The notes beneath the pieces were generated by a model. The model was not told the DNA's origin. It ran no database searches and was given only the letters and a program-made list of their open reading frames with translations. 64,000 nucleotides of DNA from Myxococcota bacterium (lineage in GTDB: Bacteria; Myxococcota_A; UBA9160; SMWR01): the NCBI GenBank assembly GCA_039030075.1, contig JBCCEW010000005.1, positions 1 through 64,000 on the forward strand. The letters are read 5' to 3'. Numbering within the stretch: position 1 is the stretch's first letter; each line of letters starts with the position of its first letter. Position numbers and translations under genes: made by a program. This document shows, one piece after another, positions 59,628 to 64,000 of this stretch.

Positions 59628-60854
59628 ATGCAGGATACGGCGGCGGTTCGTCTCGCATGCGTTGTGCTTCTCTTGACGGCGTCGGTCACGAGCTGCGCCT
59701 TCTCGACGCTCGGACGCGACCTCCAGGAGCTCGAGGGCTGGGGGGTCATCCGGGGCACGCTCGACCCGCCCGCGACGAGCGATCGACCGATTCTGGTCGC
59801 CGCGTTCCAGACCGACGAGAGTCAGCCTTGGGCCGTCGATCATGTCCATGCCTACGACTACCTGAGTGGACCGCGCGAGTTCGCGCTGGTCGTTCCCGAG
59901 GGCGAGTACTTCCTGTGGGCGAGTGAGGATCCGGATCGCAACGGTGAGATGCGCCCTGGCGAACGCTACGCCCTGCACCCGGAGCCCGTTTCCGTGGGCC
60001 CCGAGCTACCCGAACCCCACGTGGCCCTGGAGCTCGACCACGTATTCACGGGTCACGAGCCGGAGTTCGAGAACCGCATCGTCGAGGAGCAGCTGATCGC
60101 GGCCGGTGAAGTCGCGAGCCTCGACGACCCGCGCTTCCAGCCAGAGAACGCGCGGACTCATTTCTGGCATCCGCTCGAAGCGCTCGAGCATGGCGCCGTC
60201 GGCGTCTTCTACCTCGAAGAGTACGACCCGCAGCGCACGCCGGTGCTCTTCGTGCACGGGATTCTGGGAACCGCGAGCGACTTCGCATGGCTCACCGAGC
60301 ATCTGAGCCCCGAGCGCCATCAGTTCTGGGTGGCGCAGTATCCGAGTGCGCTGCCTCTCGACATCACCGCGGAGACGTTCGCGTTCCTCGTCTCGGAGCT
60401 GCACGCGTTCCACCGCTACGAGCAGCTCTGTGTCGTGGCCCACTCGATGGGCGGGCTCGTCGCGCGGCGGATGATGGATCACATCGGTACCGGCGTACCC
60501 GTGACAGGTCTGGCGACGATCGCGTCTCCGCTCGAGGGGGTGGGCACCGCGCGCGTCGGCGCGCGCTGGGCGCCCGTCGCCGCGCCGTCGTGGGTGGATG
60601 TCGCTCCGGGCAGTGCCTTCCTCGAGAGCCTCTACGACACGCCGCTCGACCCCACGACCCACTACCGGATGCTGTTCACCTATCTGCCCGGAAGGAGTGG
60701 GGACGGCGTCGTCCAGACCGCGAGCCAGCTCCGCGAAGAAGCACAGCGCGAAGCCGGGCGCATCCGCGGGATTCGCGACACCCACACCGGGGTGCTCGCC
60801 AACGAAGCGACCCTCGAGAGTCTCACCGACTTCCTGGAACGCTGCGGTCGCTGA
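59628..60854 (+). CDS. Lipoprotein alpha/beta hydrolase (lipase/acyltransferase-like)
   Basis: A 408-residue protein with a lipobox-like signal (VLLLTASVTSC) and an Ig-like or linker region to about residue 180. The hydrolase domain then contains TPVLFVHGILGTASDFAWL (oxyanion loop) and the nucleophile elbow VAHSMGGLVARRM. A Pro/Asp-rich segment and a late THTGVLAN His complete a plausible Ser-Asp-His triad. Start at the ATG 59628; longer upstream frames are unsupported. An outer-membrane-anchored esterase or lipase is likely; the substrate is unknown. Confidence 0.78.
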   Translation: MQDTAAVRLACVVLLLTASVTSCAFSTLGRDLQELEGWGVIRGTLDPPATSDRPILVAAFQTDESQPWAVDHVHAYDYLSGPREFALVVPEGEYFLWASEDPDRNGEMRPGERYALHPEPVSVGPELPEPHVALELDHVFTGHEPEFENRIVEEQLIAAGEVASLDDPRFQPENARTHFWHPLEALEHGAVGVFYLEEYDPQRTPVLFVHGILGTASDFAWLTEHLSPERHQFWVAQYPSALPLDITAETFAFLVSELHAFHRYEQLCVVAHSMGGLVARRMMDHIGTGVPVTGLATIASPLEGVGTARVGARWAPVAAPSWVDVAPGSAFLESLYDTPLDPTTHYRMLFTYLPGRSGDGVVQTASQLREEAQREAGRIRGIRDTHTGVLANEATLESLTDFLERCGR

Positions 60855-61043
60855 CACCTCGCGCGCCAAACGGCCATAGGGATCTCAGGCCCGCAAGGTT
60901 CGTTGCGGACATGATCTCCCCAGCGAATCTCCAGCGCCGTGCGCAGAGCTCCACATCTACGGTTGCGCCTCCTGTTTCGTGCCGATCGTGCGCCGGGACG
61001 TTCCTGTCGCCGGCACGAACGCGACCGCGAAGAGGAGATGTCT

Positions 61044-62300
61044 GTGACACACGCGCGCTTCCTTGGAGCTTCGATGGTTCTCCTGGCGTGGAGCCTGGCA
61101 CTGCCGGCACTCGCCGTTCCCCTCACGGGTTCCGGAACCCACTTATCCCTTGCAGGTCTGGTCGATGGCGACGGGCCTGCGGTCCAGACCTGGTCGGTCG
61201 TGGACAACGGCGGGAGCTCGCTCACCGCCTCGTTCTCGTCGCCCGCGCAGACGCCCTGGATCGGGTCGGCGAGCGGCACGGGCGCGATCCCCGGCGGTGG
61301 CTTCTCGGGAGACTCGAGCTGGGACTTCACCACGCTGACGAATGGTTCGCTGCCATCGGGCACGGCTTTGCGCCTGGGCGACCTCGACGGCGGCAGTGGT
61401 CCGGAAATCCTGACCCTCATCGCCTACGACGCCGCGGATCAAGTGATCACCACGCCGTGGTTGGAAGAACCGATCGCTTTCGACTCCAACGGCGTTCCTT
61501 TCAGTGCCACCTCGACGCCGGGCTGGAACTGGACGGGAACGAGCTACATCTTCGACGGGAACACGGTCACGGGCTCGAATCCGTCGCTCGGGATCACGTT
61601 GCTGACCAATGTCGACATCTTCTCCCTCGACGCCATCAAGCCGAACATCGGCCACGGCTTTGTGCTGGAGGCGCCGCTGACCTGTCAGGTCGACACGGGC
61701 GTCGCGTCCGACGGCAGCGTCTTCCCGATCGGTACCCAGGAGGACGAGTGGGTGGTCACCGTCGACCCGGGTGGAGGCGTGGTGCCCCGGGGTGCAGACG
61801 TGATCGCGACGAGTGCCTCGTGGAACGTCATTCCGGGCACCGCGTTCATCGCGGCCAACCAGCAGACGAACTCCACGACCGAGTTCGAGATCTGCTTCGA
61901 CTTTCAGAGCGTCGATGCGCCGTCGCTCAGCCTCGAAGCGCTCGTCGACAACAACGCGGACTTCAGCCTGAACGGGAACCCGATCGGATCCATCACGGGC
62001 GGAACCGCCGCCAACTTCAACCTGCCGGCGATTCCCATCTCCACCACGAACGCCGCGTTCTTCACGGCGGGTGAGAACTGCCTCGAGGTGGACGTCCACA
62101 ACAACGGGAGCATCACGGGGTTGAACATCCAGGGGACCGTGACGAACGGAGCCGGCTGTCAGGTGCTGCCGGCACCGGCGCCACCGCCGCTGACGACCGT
62201 ACCGTCGGCGACGCAGCACGGGCGTATGGCGCTGCTCGGCCTGCTCGTGCTGGGAGGTGCTTGGACCCTGCTGCGGCGAGGAGCCCGCACAGACCCCTAG
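61044..62300 (+). CDS. Secreted protein with IPTL-type sorting tail
   Basis: A 418-residue exported protein. The GTG at 61044 is preferred over the ATG at 61038 because AGGAG ends six bases before it; the ATG would leave no spacing. The mature part is rich in Ser, Gly and Asn with beta-sandwich character (repeated Gly/Asp strands). The C-terminus VPSATQHGRMALLGLLVLGGAWTLLRRG resembles the IPTL-CTERM variant of the exosortase-type tails. A strong inverted repeat follows the gene. Function unknown. Confidence 0.6.
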   Translation: MTHARFLGASMVLLAWSLALPALAVPLTGSGTHLSLAGLVDGDGPAVQTWSVVDNGGSSLTASFSSPAQTPWIGSASGTGAIPGGGFSGDSSWDFTTLTNGSLPSGTALRLGDLDGGSGPEILTLIAYDAADQVITTPWLEEPIAFDSNGVPFSATSTPGWNWTGTSYIFDGNTVTGSNPSLGITLLTNVDIFSLDAIKPNIGHGFVLEAPLTCQVDTGVASDGSVFPIGTQEDEWVVTVDPGGGVVPRGADVIATSASWNVIPGTAFIAANQQTNSTTEFEICFDFQSVDAPSLSLEALVDNNADFSLNGNPIGSITGGTAANFNLPAIPISTTNAAFFTAGENCLEVDVHNNGSITGLNIQGTVTNGAGCQVLPAPAPPPLTTVPSATQHGRMALLGLLVLGGAWTLLRRGARTDP

Positions 62301-62314
62301 ATCGCTTCGATCCC

Positions 62315-62371
62315 GACCCCGGTACCGCTGTGTCGCGCGCCGCCAGGTGGCCCGGCACCGGTACCGGGGTC
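62315..62371. terminator. 13-bp inverted repeat between convergent genes
   Basis: GACCCCGGTACCG (62315-62327) and CGGTACCGGGGTC (62359-62371) pair perfectly around a 31-base loop. It lies between the IPTL-type gene (plus) and the PEP-CTERM gene (minus), so a two-way terminator is the simplest reading. No T-run. Confidence 0.6.
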
Positions 62372-62431
62372 CTTCCCGGAGCCTCGTCTCTCGGCTCCAG
62401 GCGGGGCTACCGCGTCGATGCGCCGCGCGCG

Positions 62432-63217
62432 CTAGGGTCGACGCCGCGCTGCCGCGAGACCGATCACGCCCGCCAGCAGCAGCGACGCGGTCGCCGGCTC
62501 CGGCACCACCGTCCACACCAGGTCGCTGATGCCCATCAGCTGGCCGCTCGGGTTGGCCGGGGCGTCGTCGGTGGTGAAGTAGCGGATCGTCACCGAAGAC
62601 ACGTTGGTGGTACCGAAGTCGAAGTCGATGTTGCTGTCGGTGCTGCCGTTGAAGGTGGCTTCGCCGTCGGCGATGTGGGCGACGCCCTCGAACTCGCCCA
62701 GCCCTTCGTCGCCCACCTGCACATTGGGGCCCAACGAATAGAAGGCCGGGTTGCTCAGCACGTTCGGGCCGTCGTTGTAGGTGACGATCACGGCGTCGAT
62801 GAAGTCGCGGGTGCCGAGCTGGCTGCGCTGGTCGATGTCGAGGAGCGAGAAGGTGAGACCGCCCACCGGCGTCGAGAATCCGAGCCGGATCTCGAGGTAG
62901 TCGGCGGGATCGTCGGCCGTGTTGTCGAAGCCGAGGAAGCCGTAGCCCGCGTGGTTGCCGGTCGTGGCGTGCTCGGCCTTGAAGTAGAGCGGGTTCGTAC
63001 TGAAGGGGCTCTGGTCGGGGCCCGGGCCGCCGTTGTCCTGGTCCGATACGACGGCGGTCGTGATGTCGACCTGCACGTCGCCGGTGGTGGCGGCGTCGAC
63101 GGTCGCGCCCGAGATGTCCGCTTCGTCAGCGAAAGCGTTCTCCCAGACGAGAGTGCCCGCGGAAGCAGGAATGCACAGCAGCAACACCGCAAAGGCGGTG
63201 ACAACGTTTCGCAGCAT
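62432..63217 (-). CDS. PEP-CTERM protein
   Basis: A 261-residue exported protein: signal peptide to about ASAG, a beta-rich domain with DQDNGGPGPDQSPF, and the canonical C-terminus VPEPATASLLLAGVIGLAAARRRP, a clear PEP-CTERM signal for exosortase. The mature domain resembles other PEP-CTERM surface proteins with no known activity. No exosortase gene is in the window. Confidence 0.85.
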   Translation of the reverse strand: MLRNVVTAFAVLLLCIPASAGTLVWENAFADEADISGATVDAATTGDVQVDITTAVVSDQDNGGPGPDQSPFSTNPLYFKAEHATTGNHAGYGFLGFDNTADDPADYLEIRLGFSTPVGGLTFSLLDIDQRSQLGTRDFIDAVIVTYNDGPNVLSNPAFYSLGPNVQVGDEGLGEFEGVAHIADGEATFNGSTDSNIDFDFGTTNVSSVTIRYFTTDDAPANPSGQLMGISDLVWTVVPEPATASLLLAGVIGLAAARRRP

Positions 63218-63404
63218 GGGGGGTGTCCAACGAGCGCAGGAGTGCGCACCCCTTCCATCGGGGTGCTACGCGGAACACCTGAGTTGAAAATCCCACATTC
63301 CGCGTACAGGGCGCGGTGCTGCCTGCGCGTTGCGCGTGCTTTGCCGCAGGTTTGCGCGCGGCCTGCGGTTCGCCTGCGCACGCCCGAGGGCGAAGAGTCC
63401 GGCG

Positions 63405-63818
63405 CTACGCGTCGGCGCCCTCGTCGAGCGAAACGCTCGCCTCGCCCGAGCGGATCGTCAGGAAGTCCATGCCGGCGTCACCGCAGGTGAAGCCGTAACG
63501 GGTATGGGCGTGGATCACGATGCTGTCGCCCGGGCCGAGCGTCATCTCCCCGTCGTCGAACACGCATCCGCCGGTCAGGCACACGAGCAGCTCGTCGTGG
63601 TCGTGATGGTGCGCCGGCACCCGAAAGCCCGGGCTCATCAGCGAGCGGTTCATGAAGAAGCCGCCCTCGCCGCGCACGATGCGCTTGCGTCGCGTGCCCT
63701 TCGAGCGACGCGCCTTCGCGACGAGCTCCTTCGGCGGGCGCTTGTCGGGCGGCACCGATGCGAGCGGGTCGTCCCAGTCGAGGGCATCCCAACGGAACAC
63801 GGCGGGCGGGTTCGGCAC
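63405..63818 (-). CDS. Cupin-domain protein
   Basis: A 137-residue protein with a single cupin barrel: AHHHDHDELLVCLTGGCVFDDGEMTLGPGDSIVIHAHTRYGF gives the two conserved cupin motifs with several His residues for a metal. A basic segment (KARRSKGTRRKR) precedes it. The start is GTG at 63818, two bases after the stop of the partial gene to the right, so the two form an operon. Its ligand is unknown; cupins near a dehydrogenase-like gene often act on small oxidised substrates. Confidence 0.8.
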   Translation of the reverse strand: MPNPPAVFRWDALDWDDPLASVPPDKRPPKELVAKARRSKGTRRKRIVRGEGGFFMNRSLMSPGFRVPAHHHDHDELLVCLTGGCVFDDGEMTLGPGDSIVIHAHTRYGFTCGDAGMDFLTIRSGEASVSLDEGADA

Positions 63819-63820
63819 GT

Positions 63821-64000
63821 CTACTTCCCCTGAGCCGCGAGGGCGCGCTCGGCTGCTTCCGCGAGCCGGGCGACCTCGTCGAGGGCGGTGTCGATCGCTC
63901 GCGTGTCGAGTTCCGACGCGATTGCAGCGCCACCCGAGTAGGTGAGCATCGGCCCGAGCCGGTGTCGCAGCTGCCCCAACGTCCACGGCAGCATCTCGCC
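63821..64000 (-). CDS. 3' end of an unknown gene
   Basis: The last 59 codons of a minus-strand gene that begins outside the window. The visible C-terminus is helical and Ala/Leu/Glu-rich (IASELDTRAIDTALDEVARLAEAAERALAAQG) and ends AQGK. It precedes the cupin gene by two bases. I do not recognise the family from this fragment. Confidence 0.5.
   Translation of the reverse strand, partial: GEMLPWTLGQLRHRLGPMLTYSGGAAIASELDTRAIDTALDEVARLAEAAERALAAQGK

Noticed and set aside
60287-62074. A 595-codon Arg/Pro-rich frame over the lipase and IPTL-type genes
   Set aside because: It has no domain or initiation signal and overlaps two well-supported genes.

Overview
The window is a high-GC chromosomal segment of a Gram-negative bacterium. 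I infer a deltaproteobacterial relative, probably Myxococcota or a neighbouring phylum. The reasons are the gene order rpmH-rnpA-yidD-yidC-jag-rsmG-parA-parB-bactofilin-atpF'FHAGDC, a separate atpZ-atpI-atpB-atpE block, a cluster of parS sites next to parAB with a bactofilin, a protein resembling the MXAN_5187 C-terminal family, and several secreted proteins with PEP-CTERM-like sorting tails. No taxonomic marker RNA is present, so this placement is inference.

Layout. 1-5.5 kb: thymidylate kinase, a secreted beta-propeller protein with a PEP-CTERM tail, and a three-gene glycosylation cassette (GT2, methyltransferase, TMTC-like GT-C). 5.7-7.7 kb: the F0 operon atpZ-atpI-atpB-atpE. 7.8-16.3 kb: hemL, gyrA, gyrB and dnaN on the minus strand, interrupted by a small plus-strand secreted protein. 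16.7-23.5 kb: the origin-proximal cluster rpmH to bactofilin, with four parS sites between jag and rsmG. dnaA, recF, mnmE and mnmG, often found in such clusters, are absent. 23.7-29.8 kb: the F1 plus stator ATP synthase operon. 29.9-34.7 kb: pyrF, an MXAN_5187-like gene and a flavin monooxygenase, linked by repeated TGACGC motifs, then a secreted beta-helical protein. 34.7-37.7 kb: bioBFD. 37.8-46.4 kb: radA, a polyprenyl diphosphate synthase, a ComEA-like protein, a BtuFCD-like ABC importer, enolase, an outer-membrane-type secreted protein, and a receiver-XRE regulator. 46.4-53.6 kb: a large beta-helix protein, an aldolase plus a PfkB-SIS fusion kinase/isomerase, a ferritin-like diiron protein and a universal stress protein.

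53.9-57.0 kb is the most accessory-looking part. An intact tRNA-Ala is followed by two degenerate copies of its 3' end, one split by 53 bp and one about 3.1 kb away. They bracket an XRE regulator, a stand-alone TIR-like protein, two RRM proteins and a class II aldolase. This looks like a small integration hotspot with a possible defence or signalling module, although no integrase is visible. 57-64 kb carries secreted, lipoprotein and PEP-CTERM-type proteins and a cupin.

Expression signals recur. A sigma70-like pattern GC-TANNNT lies 6-8 nt before several start codons that lack a ribosome binding site, which suggests leaderless mRNAs. One of them has a perfectly spaced TTGACA. Start codons GTG and TTG are common.
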